A stretch of DNA of 64,000 nt from Plectrocnemia conspersa (GCA_009617715.1 VTFK01000443.1:62001-126000); one strand, 5' to 3'; positions 12,001 through 27,000 are shown, counted from the stretch's first letter. A program made the numbers and translations. The notes: generated by a model not told the origin, from the sequence alone.

Positions 12001-15000
12001 TTTGATTGAATATACTCAATCTAATGGATACTACTTAATTTCACATAAACATTGATAATTATACTATTAATTATAACTACCAAAATAAAGGTTCATGATG
12101 GGATGTCTCATCTAGGAAAACTGTTATTTTTGAAGCAATATTTTAAATTACTACAATAAAATATTTATGATAAACTCTAATTTACAAATTAATGTATTAA
12201 TGCTATCCAATGTCCCACTGAAAAGGGACATATTTTTAAATTTATTTGATACTTTACAAATTTATAGATGTCATTTTTTAATCGGTGAGTCTATATGAAA
12301 ATGAACATTTTTTAATTCCAAACTGAATTTTGAACCATTTAGGGACATCAAGAAAAACTTAACCACCAGACTATTTATATTAATATTTATACCATCATTT
12401 AAAAGTTATTCAGGATATAAGACTCAAAGCTCACCCTATTCAGTACATGTGAAAGGGTTGATTTGTTGATTGTATGGTATCCATGATTACACTGTCATTG
12501 GGGATACAAAAGTTCAATTATCTGTAATTAGTTTCGGAATAAATTGTGAATCAGCTTTCAGTCTAAACTTTACTGGTGTAATTTTTTTAAAGGGTCTCTT
12601 AATGCTTCTTCTAATCACATGACTTATTTTTGAGGCATATATTTGTCTGTCTGTATTTTATTAATATCGTCTGGTTTTTACTTTCTACGTTGCTTTGAAT
12701 TTTCGCTAATTCAAATCAAAAACATTTGTTTAAAAACCAGAAATGTATCCATTTGTTACATTATTTTTCGGCACTTCAACCTCAAAGTTTTTGCATTCCT
12801 TTTAGTATAGTATTTGTCTTAATTTTATTCTACTGTGTGCTTATTACTAACTTTATAAAGATAGATAAATAAAGCACTAACCTTTAATATTGAACCTAGC
12901 TCTTGAACGTAAGCCCGCTCTGTATGAAGTAATTCAGCTAAGACGTGACCTTGCTTTGCTTTGCGAGCTTCGCTGTCTTCGGTAGAAGTCGCCGAACTTT
13001 CCGAACTAGCCGATGTCTCCATCTGCAACGACAAAAGATAAACATATTTCAAAGGGAGAAATAACAATCCGTATGAACGTCACATTGCGCAATAATGTTT
13101 AAACAATTAACGTTATGACCAAAAATAAACGAAAAATTCAAACGTCACATTGCACAATATTTTTTAAATAAGCTCGCAGTGTTTGAGGTTATGGCCAAAT
13201 TCGTTGACGTTTAGCCGCAGCATTCAAATGGGTGTCAGAATGGCCGTTTTTTTCGTGACGAACGATTACCTTCTTGGATGGCATGGGGAACATGTCGAAC
13301 AGGCGACAGCCGCATTTGTACACTTCATAGAGTGAGTCGTCCATGGTCACGTCCGCGGGCACAGGCGCGAGTGTCCCGATCCCGATTTCGCGGGATGCGG
13401 CGACCCTCAACCTTTGGGGCGCGGAAGTAACAACAACGGCGGCGGTACAAACTGTGCAAATACGAGAAACGGTCCGTTTCTTTCTTTTGTTATCGTCGAT
13501 GACCTTAGTGGCGATACATCGTTATATTACGATCGTTATATATTTTTTTAAATAAAACTAAAAAAAGTAGATTTTTTTAACATTATACTCTAATCTTGTT
13601 TTCATATATATAAAAGTCACACAGTGGATGTATGTTCGCTAGTTTCTTCCACATCTTTTCGGCTAGGAATCTGAAATTTTGGATATGGTCATAGTTATGT
13701 CTAAAATAATGAGTAGGACCATTTTTTGAACGAGGAAACGATGAATGTTTTATTTCAGTCGTTTGCAACATCACATTTACAAAACTGATTGTTAAACCAC
13801 CGCTCAGTGTGTTAAAATTATTTAATTGTTCTACATAAGTAACAATTCTGTACGAACTGTGTATCGAAATTTACGGAAAGATTATTATAAATTTCATTGT
13901 CATACTGAGCAAATAATTCGTAACGTAGAGAAAAATTGAATAGACTGGTAGCGTTGGAGATAGGGTAAGGCCCGTACAGTCAAGAATATTGCTGTAAGTG
14001 AAAGTGTGGTCAGAATAAAAATCAAATCTCGGTTAGAACAGTCTGGTCATATTATTCAGGGTCAGAATAAATATCAAATGATTAGAATAAAAATAGTATA
14101 CGGTCAGAATAAAAATTAGGACTATCAGAATTATAATAAATTAAAAAAATATCATAAAATTTATAAATATAATCAAGCAATAAAGTATTTATTTTAGAAA
14201 TACCTTATAAAATATCTCGCTCGTACCAAAACTGTTGGACAGGTTAGATGCGAGCAAGCGGTAGCGAGCGATCGTTGGTCGGAACATTAAACGAATCTAT
14301 TTAATTTTATGTAGGACGCGAAGCTTTTCAGAGTGACGAAGGAAGCGGGAATAATGACAGAGCGGCGGTTTAGAGTATACTTGGCTTGTTGTGTTGACAT
14401 ATAACAATGTTGCGAGCCCAACCTAACAAGTTGGCCCTAAAACACCTTGATAATGATAATGAATTGCCGATGTGCGAATGACATATCGACCAGTTGTACA
14501 CAGAAAAAACACTATGTAAACTGAAAAAATTATTCTGACCATCTGTCAATATAATTATTACTATTTAATATAAATTCTGAGCAATTCAATATAAACTCCG
14601 AGCAATTTAAATAAATTATGACCATCAAATATTTATTCTGACTACAGCCATATTAAAATTCATAATATAAATTCTGACTACAGCCATATTAAAATTCTAA
14701 CCCGAAAAAAATAAAAGCCTTTTAAAACAAGTAGTGGTTGAAATCCGCTAGATTCAGAGCTGCATACAAAGCAGGTAGTGAGAGCAGTGTATCAAAAAGG
14801 ACAGGTAAGTCCGATTATTACAAAATATTGTTTGGTAGTCAAAAGTTTTATGTCTGACTTATTATAAGCAAACATTTCATTTCCACGTCCTCAAAAATTT
14901 GCCGGTCAACAAAAAATAAGATTGCAAGGATTGTTTGCCGATTAAAAGAGTTAATGGTTTCATTTAAATAATTTTTTGTAAAATATGAGAGAAACTGTCA

Positions 15001-18000
15001 TGTGTTGGAAAGTAACATAGAAGGACACATAAAAACAATTGCGTTATAATAATGTACTCAATTACCTAGTATACGGACTGTTACTAGTTAATCAATTGCT
15101 TAGTACACGGGCTGGTAGTAGTCACCTATCAAAATCGCTTTGTGTGTTATTTTTTACTGGAAGAGCATGCAGTAATGTAGAGCAAATAAGTATATATAAA
15201 TATACCTCAAAAAAGAAGGGATAGCTTTCATATTAAAGTAGTTTCAGTTTAGATGGAAGGTTTACCAATTTTACGCAAAATAATAGCAAGTTTACCGTTT
15301 GTCAGTCAGAATGATTTCATTGCCAAAGATGACTCGCAAATGCAACTTGCAACTAGCAATAATTTAAGTTGTTACATTTATTATTGTTCTACAGTTATTT
15401 TCATGCGTCATAATAGATTTGGCTTATTTTCTAGTATGTTTTTTTACAAAAACAACAATACAATAGCAGTTTATTAATATTTAGGATAAGAATAATACTT
15501 TATGTATATTATTTATTTTTTAATAGATGAGTTAATTATAGTCACGTTCAATGTAGTCATTTTAACTATTCAATTATTTAATTGAGCACGTCCAAAGTTT
15601 GAGAGCCAAAGCGTCTTGAGGCATTAACATTTACCTCGGCACCACTCATAGGGGGACGATCCCTTCGCGAGACAGCTGTGCGATACAAAACCGAAAATAA
15701 AGAGAAAAAGAGAACTCAGACATACTACGAAACACTCGCCCCATGTGGAAGGAGCTATTGACCTTCACTCACGTGAGACCTGTTGCTCGAATCGCATAAA
15801 AAAAATGATAGGCATTCGTGAAAAAAAAAAAGAAGATTAATAAACATACTCCGGGCATCGATCAAATAACTGTCCACTGTCGTTGACACGTCGGATATGA
15901 AAAAAACCATTAATGCAAATAGCTCCGGTTTTGCTTATTATTTGCATGACTTAATTGTAAGAGCTAGAGAGACCTAGACACCGCTACGATAACTGTTGAG
16001 TCAGGATAATAACCACACGTTTAATGGTCAGTAAGACCAAGGTCGGAGTAGCGGCTCTGAGGAGAACTGCCTAGAGTTCACTTCCTGGGAGGACGAGTTT
16101 CCCGTTTTCTGTGGCTGAAAACAAGACACGGACGGATGGAACGGTAACCGAACGTAAACTGGGGCAGTTGGGTACTCTTAGTGGAAGTGACCCTAAGGCA
16201 AATAAACATTGAATATCCATTAACGTAAAATTGCTCTAGACACGTTATAGTATTTAAGATTCTAACATATATTTAAAGTAAGTAGTTTTAATCAATACAA
16301 ACATTTAAAATTTTGGGCACCCTTAAAAATTATTATATTAAATATTTTTTTCAATGAATATGTCATTTCATTTCGTTCATGTTAATATCATTTAAATGTT
16401 TATTATTTAGTCTGTATTTTGTTATCTTAAAATTGCTAAAGTTTGCCTATTTATTTAAGCAAATAAGAACATTTTTTCTATGACTTCAAAACGATGGTAA
16501 AGTAGCAGAAACAGGGACGTTATCTTAAAATCGCTGTGATGAAGTTTATTCTGCGATCGTGCAACAAAATATAGATCCTTTACTAAATATAGACTTTTAG
16601 ACTGTCAATGGTACAATTCACTACATTTTTTTAATCCTGGCGAAACATTAAATTCCAAACGCATTGAGTATGCATATTGATTCGCTGTTAGACTTAAATA
16701 GTATATGCATTTAAGTAACCCTAAGATAATACGAAACTAAATTTCTTGAAAGTTGTACCATACATAAATAACAATAGCCATATCATTCGATGGAACTTGA
16801 AAATGTTATATTAAACGATACGAACGTTGTACTGCAGAAAATTGATTATTAATGCATTTGAAATAGAAAGCAGACCATAAATTTAACCATAAGGCTTTAA
16901 CCATAAAAGCAATTTCTTCTGTGTGATATATTAATGCAAGTACATACATACTTCTCAGTATCCACGCGAACTCTATTTATAAGTTCAGAAGTTGAGTAAA
17001 AGTTTTTAGAGCTCAGAGCTGCAATACAAGACAGCTCCGAGCAAGTGTCATATTTATTTTACAGTATATTTTTGTTGTAACATAATGCGCTATAATAAAA
17101 TGTAATAATACAATATATACATATATATTATTAAAAAAAAACACTGGCTGGAGACCATCTAAATAAAAGTTGATGTTCGAGAAAAATAGCTGAAGCCAAT
17201 GATAGGTATTTATAGAGTATGTTTAAAAAATAACATAGCATTGGTAGCAAGATAAACATTAACGTCGAAATAGCGTAGGCCGTAAGGTCTCAGACTGGTA
17301 ATTCAGAGGCCGCAGGTTCGAGCCACGATAGCACTCAAATTTTTATTTATAAAAATTATTTAAAAAAACCGGCCCCGGTTGCATTTTAATTTAAAATTTA
17401 TTATATAGATACTTATTGTTTAAAACACGAAATATGCATAGAATGGACATTATTTATTCGGTCTTTTTTTACTACCAAATAATTAAAATAATATTTTTAA
17501 TGTCAATACCGGTAATACATATATTTCAATCTATAGTCCTGACATTCCCAACAATTATTTGACAAGATTGAGATCAAGCAGCATTATCGGAATGCATAAA
17601 ATTTATTTTAGATAAAAAAAAATTAAAAGCGATGTGGATAAGGTGTAAAAAATCATAAAACATGTAATATTATTGCATTGAATTATATTTGGGTGGCGCT
17701 GGTTTGAAGTAAAATACCTAAGATGCTTGCATTACATATAAAATGAACATGTATTTAAAAAAAAATATACGGGTGTGAAAAGGTTATCAATTACTGCGTG
17801 TATGTGTGGCAATTTTCACTAAAATGCTGTAACTCAAACCGCCTGTTTATATTTTCTATTTAAAATTTTAAGCTCTAGTGTAGCAGTAATATGCTTTTAA
17901 GTCTCATGTCAAACTAATGGGAACCATTGGATTAATACAGAGATAACAACATTTATTTGACTGTTGCACACTTTAAAAATGTATCGACTCTTTATCGACC

Positions 18001-21000
18001 CAATAAAAACGTTTATCTGACGTTTATTATTTATATTATATACAATTTATATAATTATATCTAATCAGATGTAACGCATTAGTATTTTATTATAACCACC
18101 CGATTACTAACTTTTATAGCAAAAACGTTTCAATTTTTTTTGAAAAAGTTATGTATTTACATTACAAATATTTATTCAAAGTACATAAATACTGCAAAAT
18201 ATATAAAAAAGTTGTTTGTCTGCAGTCAACTTGAATTAATATGTTCATAGTGTATTATGTCATAAGACCATAAAATATAGACATGATAAAATAGTCCATG
18301 CATAAATTTAACATACTTATATATTTATTTATATAAGTTTGGTAATTTAATTTTAATTTTTTCATCGACCTTCAAGTTTAAATCGACCCCAAACAATGTC
18401 ATATCGACCCCTGTGGCTCAAAATCGACCGCTTTTGGAATCTCTGGTCTAGAAACTTATTCGTTTTACGTCTTTTCATATGGTATAGTAAAACATAAAGA
18501 TTATAATTCAATAAGAATATAAGTGTGCCCCAAAATGTTCATGTAATTTGATGTGCCACATTTTTCTAGCACTCTCGCACCATACCAGTAATTTTTACAC
18601 GTGACCCCCTCAGGTCAAACTAGCCTATGTGAATCTTCACCTTATATAAGCCGCTCTTCCAACATGGAAACATAGGTTTTCATACCGGTGTCAGTAGTGA
18701 AAGTACAAGACAGCGAGCGTGTGTGTAAATGCACACACACATGCTTCAATTAAACCTTTTTTTATTTCATAAATATATTATTTATTAATTTGCCGGTTGC
18801 ATTGTTCGCCTTACGCGTTCGCAGTGCGAGGTAAAAATAATAAAAACTCTTCCGGCATTGTTCCGGTTCGATTTTTCATAGTTAGAAAACGCGCGAGAAT
18901 AAGGTTTCTCGCGTTAATGAATCGCTTATTATCTGATATTGCTCATTGTGGGCACACCGTTAACAAAATGGCTGAGGTTAGGGTTAATAATGCGTGAGTA
19001 AGGTAGAGGAATCGTTACAATTTTGCGGAGTGTTGAACTATATTAAACAATGCTCGCTAAGTGTAGTCAGGTTTTCCGTATCGTTAGACTTTAACCCCGT
19101 TTTTAATGAGTTTCCACTGTGACAGTGTGCGCGGTCGTTTTTTGCTATTCATAGCACTATATTAAACCTGCTTTGAACGATATCACTAGGTAAAGCAACC
19201 CTTTGACGAGGGTCTTTGTGAAGCATATTTTGACCCTCAAATACCACTACACAAGAGACTATGAAAACACAACTCATACATATATTGTGCTTTACATAGA
19301 GATGGCGAGAGGAGCTGTACTAAAACTAAAGATGTTTTTAAAGTCCACGTTTTTTTTTACAAAACAATGAAAATGTCAACCGTCAAAGGGAAACGTTTTT
19401 CTCCAAGACAATGAGCTAAGAGCAGTAGACTCTTCAAACATAAGCGAGATTCTTTGCCCATCGACGCCACTACTATCTTACTTTTTACTAACACTGACAT
19501 CTTGGCATAACATACAAAATGAAACAGATCGGAAAATTTTTTTAGCGGTAATGAAACATGGGTTCATAATTATCAAACTGAGTCCAAACAAGTTGTGACA
19601 CAAGAACACAAGGACACACCATTCATACATGAATAAATAAGGTACCAAAACACATTATTTTTATTTAATTTTTTGTTGTAACATGATAGGCGTTAGCCTA
19701 ATGCGTTTCAACGGGGTAAACACAATCGACAGCAAGCAATCTACTTTAATTATTGTGCAACAATATTATATAATATTAATAAATTAGATAAAATAATTAC
19801 AAAATATAGTAATGAGAGTAGTTTAAAAAAATAGATTTATTAGTTTTAGAAGTATTATTGAAATATTGGAATGGTTGGATATTCAAGAAATATTAAATAT
19901 TGATGTTTTAGTATTTATATTTAAGTTAGAAAATAATATGTTACCAATGTATTTTATTAAGTATATAATAATAAATAATGATTTATTACTAGAAATAGAG
20001 ATAATTTAAGGATAGACAGGTATAAGAAAACGAGTACGGCCAGGGGAATATTGTAAGGAGATGTGAATTTATATATAATATATTTTTATTTTTTATTTTT
20101 AATACATATAAGATATTTTCTATGAGCTATATTAGCTCATTATTAAAGAATTTTCATTTCCTAGTACGATTTTAATTAATCATCACGATATTCATCCGTG
20201 AGATTAGGAAAATCTAGGTAAATCTAATCTGTGATTATCGATCGGAATTATAATTTTATAATAACAACTAATTCCGATCTCCCATAGCAAAATGTAATCA
20301 AAACAATCCGCAAGAATAAAAATGTAGCGGGTTTCCCTAATGAAAAAAGAAACCCGTGCATTAAGAAATAAATTTAAATATTCAAGTATTTTTTTATAAT
20401 ATGTTTATGTTAATATTATATTTATTTAATGTATAAACAATTAGCTATATTAGGTCAATAAATTAATAAAATTAAAATAATGTGTTGAATCACCAGACTT
20501 AAGTCCAAGTTCGTAAATCTATTGTGTAAAATATATTTTATTAATACAAAAACATATACAGGCGGCCCTCGAGTTTCGAACGTTCGACTTTCGCACAATT
20601 CGCACATTTAAAAAAAACATTTTTTTTAATTTTTTTTTTTTTTTAAAAACGTTCTGATAGCGGTGAATATTTTGCTTTAATCGGACGTTTGTATGATACA
20701 AACAGGTCTACGATATGTTCAATTTTGCAAAATAAAAATATAAATAAAAAATACGTTCAAAATTGTGGAAAATAAAGATATATTTCCACAATATTTAATG
20801 ATATGTTTCCAAAAAAACAGCAAAAAAAAACATGGATGAAATGGAAAATCTTTGTCGTCGTAACATCAATGACCAACATCAAAAAGATGTCCCTCTGAGT
20901 TTTTCAATTATTCAATCAAAATCTCTTAGTTTGCATAAGATTGGAAGGATAGATTAAAAAAATATTTTAACACGGTTTTTCAAGCAAGAAACGGTTGGTT

Positions 21001-24000
21001 TTACAATTTTAAAATGAGGTATTTTTTTCATAATATTAAATTTACTGGAGAATCGGCTGATGTGGATAAAGACGCTGCAAAAGAATTTATTTCCTAATTA
21101 TCCAAAATTATTGAAGATGTAGAATATTCCTCTAGCCAGATATTTAATGTAGATGAGACAGGTTTATTTTGGAAAACTCTTTAACAATGAAAAATATGAA
21201 TGAAACCTTTACGCACCTTGACAACATTTTAAATATTATGGAAGATTGTGATCCCAATGGAGAACGCATATCTCAAGTGCGTGGGGCGATCAATAAAAAC
21301 ATAGCATGTTATAAAATACTATATGAAGAAAAGAAAAAGGATAGTGGAAAACAGTTAACTCTTGATAACTTTTCAAAGGAAACACCCGCAAACCCCACCT
21401 AAACGTGTCTCTTAAACGCCTCTTAAACATCTTATATTTACTTGATACATTAATATTTAAAAATACACACAATTTAAAATTTTTTTACTTCCCTCGACTA
21501 TCGTACATTCAACATTCGCACACATTTTCAGGAACCAATTATGTGCGAAAGTCGAGGGCCGCCTGTATGTCACAATGCACGATATTTTATAAATTATTCA
21601 ACGCTATATCCATCCGTTAGATTAGAAAAATGTAAGAAAACATAATCTATAATGAATGATTGGAATTATTATTACTTCTATAATATTCACTAATTACGCT
21701 CTCCTAGACAAAATATAAATTAAAAATACATTAGGGTTCATATGGGATTTGAACCTCAGTCTTTTAGGTATTGGTCTATCGTACTGATCAAAAAAGCATT
21801 AAGGTTTGTGATGAGTAATAAATAGGAATATGTATACCTTCACGTCGTCAAAGCTTGATTAAGGTCATTGCGACGTCGCAGCACTGAAACTCTATTATGA
21901 TCAATGCTTAGTTACAAAAAGCTAACCTATCAACGCTTTCGTTATTTTCATTGAATAATATGAGTTATATGGGCAATAAGACATAAACTTTTTAAAGAAC
22001 GGGTGTATTTTTCGTATCAATAGGAAGAGCTCATTTAAGAACGATGATTCATAGGCATACATTTGTCAGAGAAAAAATATAGTCATGCAAATATTTATTA
22101 TTTTACTCGCGACTAAATTCAGACAGTTGGGTGTTTCTCATATTTATTATGCAGTCTTAGTAATTACATAAACAGCTGCTAATCGTTATTATGTTACTGG
22201 TATAATAACGGAACTACCCAACTTGACCCGACTTGACGAACTTAATCCTGTATAAGCTGTAAAATCTGTTCAGATAAAAGATATGACTAGAAACTGCTGT
22301 TACATATTCTGTTTAACAGATATTACATACTTGCTTACTGTGAATCTAATTTTGTAATTAAAACGTTATTAATTTTACTGATGTAAAAGGTTAATCCACT
22401 TTCGATTGGTACGAGCGTTTCAGATTCTTGTTTGAAAATTTCTCGCATTATTCTCTCTAATCAGCCGATCTGGAGATTTAGTCGCCAAGTTCAGGTTAAA
22501 AGGCAGATTTCGCTTTTGGGTCAAAAACGCGTCCATTGTTAAATGGCATGGGAGAGTGCGGCTATTACGCGCGCGGCGAGCGAGTTTTCACCTCGATCTA
22601 GAACTTCGAAGCGAAGAACAAACATAGAAGGTCGCAGTTCAAGAAAAACGAGACGTAATTGCTCTTGACGGATTTGCCGAAAAGTTAATCTATTGAAAGA
22701 GATGGAGAGAGAGAGATAATAGCAAGCGATTCAGTCGAAAGACACTTTCGAATCTCACGGCGACGGTTGCGAAACCAATTTATTACGTTATTGTTGATTA
22801 AAAATATGAAAATTGTTAAATAACTAAAAATTGAACCGTCATCGTAGCTTGTTTATTTGATAGGAAAATTCTGAGATAACCATCTGTGTAATAATAAAAT
22901 TATAATACAGCGTGAACTTCGTTTTTACAGTTGATGAAGTTGTAGCGTAATTTTCGCTTAGGAATGAAGGCAATAATTTTAATAGGACAATGCAATTACA
23001 GACAAGAAAAATAAGAAAAACAATGAAAGTCAAGCTTATTTGACTTGAAAAGAGCGATTTTACCTGTGCGATAAACGAGAGAGTTGTTAGGAAAATGTAT
23101 TCAATTTTCGCACGCGTTTGTAAATTATTACAATATATTGAAGCGTTCAATATGTAAGGTGTGAATAGATAAGTACTTATTCACGCAAACAAAATTATTA
23201 AATATTAATGAGATGCAGTGATTTCTCAATGCTTTTTATACCAGAATTGTTGATATTTTTATAAAGATTTTAAATTATTTATAATATAATACATATGTAC
23301 ATATGTTTAAAAACTAAAATTATTAAACGGTTATTATAGTAATACATAATCAAAAATTTTAATAACACTAAATAAAAAGTAATACAATTAATTTTGACCA
23401 AAAAGCAATAAGATCTTATTTATAAAGACAACTTAAATTTTATTTTGTATAAATTATTAGTGGTAATATATGATTCTAAAATAATTTTTCATGACATGAT
23501 GTTTCATAATTAATTAATGAATTTCAGTGTTTTTAAATGACCAACTTTTACTGTCAATCATTTATTTTAATTTATTATGTGTAATACAAAGAGTATAAAT
23601 AAATATGAATTTATCACAAATATAATAATAATATTATATATTTATATTTTTATATATATATAAAAAATATAATTATTATTAGATGATGAAAAATGATATT
23701 AGAAAAATATTTTTTGTGTTAGTGATCACCGCAAAAAATCAATAGTACGATAAATGAGTGGTATATGTAGCTGATTATTGACACGAAAGACCTGGGTTCG
23801 AATCCCATATGGAACTTATTAATGATTAATTAAAATCGAGTTAGGTCTTGCGTTTAATTTTTACACTTTTTTTACTGAAAAATCAATACATATAGTCTAG
23901 ATTCGAATAGCAAGTTTTAATTTAATTACACACGTCTTTTGTATCTAAATGTAAATGCAATTAAATCAATGTTTTAAAATTTGCTTAAACAACATCAATA

Positions 24001-27000
24001 AAACGAGATGGATCTTTGTTGTACAGCGTTACTTTGAAATTCGAATTCCCTTGTACCATAACTGCGATACATAAAATTACTCGGTGTGTAAAATTTACAA
24101 CTGATTGTTTGCGTGCTCATTAAAAAGTATTAGAACCCTAATAAAATCTTTTTCACAGTATTTTAAACTAATTAATTAGTAATTAATAAAATAATGCATT
24201 CTAAAAAGAATTCATGAACGAAATATTCTAGAACAAAAAAAACGAAATCAGTACAAGTCAATAGCTTTCGCCATTAAAGATCAAAGTGTCAAATAAGTCA
24301 ACTTGTCCATTTGCTCCACTTGTTTAATTAATTGATCAAACTGTCATGTTCAAGACAATCACCGGAAATTTAAGAAAAAATATTTTACTTCACCTACATA
24401 CAAAATCAAGTTTGTACTCGGTTAACTTTTTATTTATTCAAGTATTAATTAATATTTAATATCAAAATATACGTCTGATATAACGTTTATACTTTTTTCT
24501 GCAGATATTCGCCTAGTAAATTAGACAAATAATCAGTATTGAACTTTTTTTTTTATTATTTTCTTATTTTACATATTATGCACATTATATACACAATAAT
24601 CAATGATCACCTTATCGCTGCATACACAAACGTAGTCGGGGTTGCAATCCGAGCAGTCGCATTCCACGCAATCGTTCCAGAAGATCTCTCCATTGCAGCC
24701 CATGAGGCGAGCGGGCGGAGGGTGTCGCCCGCCCACCTCCAGCCACATAGGCCTACTCATGTAGAAACACGCACTGTCACTGACACTACGCGAAAATTAT
24801 ACATATATTATAAATAATAATAATAATAAAAAAAAACAAAAACGCCCACGTGCATTGGAAGTCGCGCTCCGCTCGGCTTTTCTAAGCGACACGATTTCAC
24901 CTTTAACCGTAATAATTAAACATGTTTAATGTAAATCAATGGCTGTATATATAATATATATGTATATAAGCTCTTCACTGGCAAGTTGATTGCACGCAAA
25001 TGCGTCTTCTCGTGTCCGACACGATAGTCAATACTTATGTATGACTTATATTTATAATTTTTATTGTGCGAGGAAAATACCAATTATACGGTAGATCAGT
25101 TTAAAAGCAATTAAGTCGTATGTTAAATGCACAATAATGGGTAAAACTTTCGATATTGTATTGTAAGGTGTGTAACCTTTAAACTACAAGCAAAATAATA
25201 GTGTAATCTTCTACTCCAATATGAATAAATATAATATATGAAATCATTAAAATAGCTGTAATACTAAAACTGGTTCGTTTATGTTAATTACTCCTCGGAG
25301 CAATCAAATTTCCCTTACATAAAATTGCAGTTGTTGAAATAAATTAGAAACGTTACTTATACTCAATTTGTAGACATATAATAATAACTATTAGATATGC
25401 AACACTGTTGGTAATTTTATTGATACGTTGTTATATTTATTTGTAAAAAAATAAGATCTTTAACAACAATCAGTTGATCTTTAAAAGTATGTAAAAAATT
25501 TGAGAAGAGCAAGCAATTACATAATTGTATGTCATGGAATTAAATGTTTTTTCTGAAATCGTATAGGGATATCTAATAATAATATTCTCCAGACGACGAC
25601 GATATGCGATACGCATACGCGTTTATCGAGCATAAAATTTGCATAAACTAAAAGAGGTGGACATCAAATACCATCAAATAAATATTTATTATTATGTGTG
25701 TATAAATAATTTATAGACACGTTATTGAAAAATATGTAAGACAATCGTATCATAATTAAGAATACAAAACAGTAGAGTTTTACGTAAGATTATCTTGATT
25801 TTTAATATATCTATACATATGAGAATGAAACTAACTTGAATGAATCCATGAAACTAAAAACATGAACTTTGAATTAACAATATAAATCAGTAGTGAAAGT
25901 CAAAGACCTGGGTTCAAATCCCATACAAATTCTAGTGTTTTTAAATTTCTATTGTATCTGGGAGATCGGAATTAGTGATAATTATATAATTATAATTCGG
26001 ATCGATCATCACAAATTTTAAGTTTTTTTAGTATTTTTTATTCTTGCAAATGAATATCGTAGTGTATAATAAAAAAAATATACATAAAAATAGCTATTAA
26101 TAATATATGCCATTGATTTACAGACTTTGATTTCAGTCTGATGTCTCACTACTGACTAGTGTTAATTGAGTTTAGTTGTAACACATTGGGTTTACGACTG
26201 TCATGTTGCAACGAAATATAAAAAACATAAAAATTAGGCATGTCCAATATTGATTTAGACTTTTTTATATTACTACATGGATTTAAGATTACTATTTTAT
26301 ATAATTTATTTATGTAAGTTAATTATACTTTCTTATTTCAAAATTACACTTAATAAAATTATTATTATAATTGATAAAATTTTAACGAAAAACAATTTTA
26401 ATGGTGAGTTTTTATAAAACAATAAGTTAATAATGAATGATAATTAAAGCTTTGATTTATATTATTAACTGATCATATTTATACTTTAATTCTAAAATAT
26501 TTTATTTTACATTTTTATGGAGAAATATAAAAATTCAAACGGTTCAAAAAACGAGTATTATCGTTCTCTGTAAAACTATTAATATTCGGTCATTATTATA
26601 CTAGCATTTTATTTAACATTAAATTTAAAAAGACAAACCCTTCAATACAAAACCATTTAACAACTAATAATTTACGAAGTAACTGACTATATATTTATAA
26701 AAATGACCGTTTAATTAGACTGATTAAAATTAAATAAAAATACTGATGCAATAAAAGCAGGATTTTTTTTAATAAAGAATGCTAAAATAGTTTTATGTAA
26801 ATAGCAACCATACTGCAACTGATATTGATTCTATAAATATGATTATCAAAATCAATTAATATAATTTCCAATATTACTAACCGTTTTGTTAAGTTTGGAG
26901 ATTAAAAAACAACATAATAATTAATTAAGCTAAAACCTTCCAAAGATTATGTAACTTGTTTATATTATATTTATCTCTCAAGAGCAAGATTTCGAGTTTT

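Larger units (their letters stand above)
13501..24610 (-). other. Large GEF intron, left part
   Basis: This stretch has no complete gene. It contains an inverted-repeat element (14008-14704), GC-richer blocks (15590-16210, 18640-19180, 22380-22760), a tRNA-like sequence (17264-17334), a hAT-like end (18361-18450), a LINE 3' fragment (19820-20140), a Tigger element (20559-21565) and SINE copies (20170-20290, 21611-21790, 23750-23830). An ORF of 103 codons at 22839-23150 has no ATG and the composition of intron DNA. Confidence 0.7.

Noticed and set aside
22839..23150. 103-codon minus-strand ORF rich in hydrophobic residues
   Set aside because: It starts at TTG, not ATG, has no splice context and its composition is that of AT-rich intron DNA; the membrane-like look follows from T-rich codons.
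23790..23815. A functional tRNA gene at the perfect B box
   Set aside because: The acceptor and anticodon stems cannot be drawn, and the same B box recurs with a shared SINE body at other sites.
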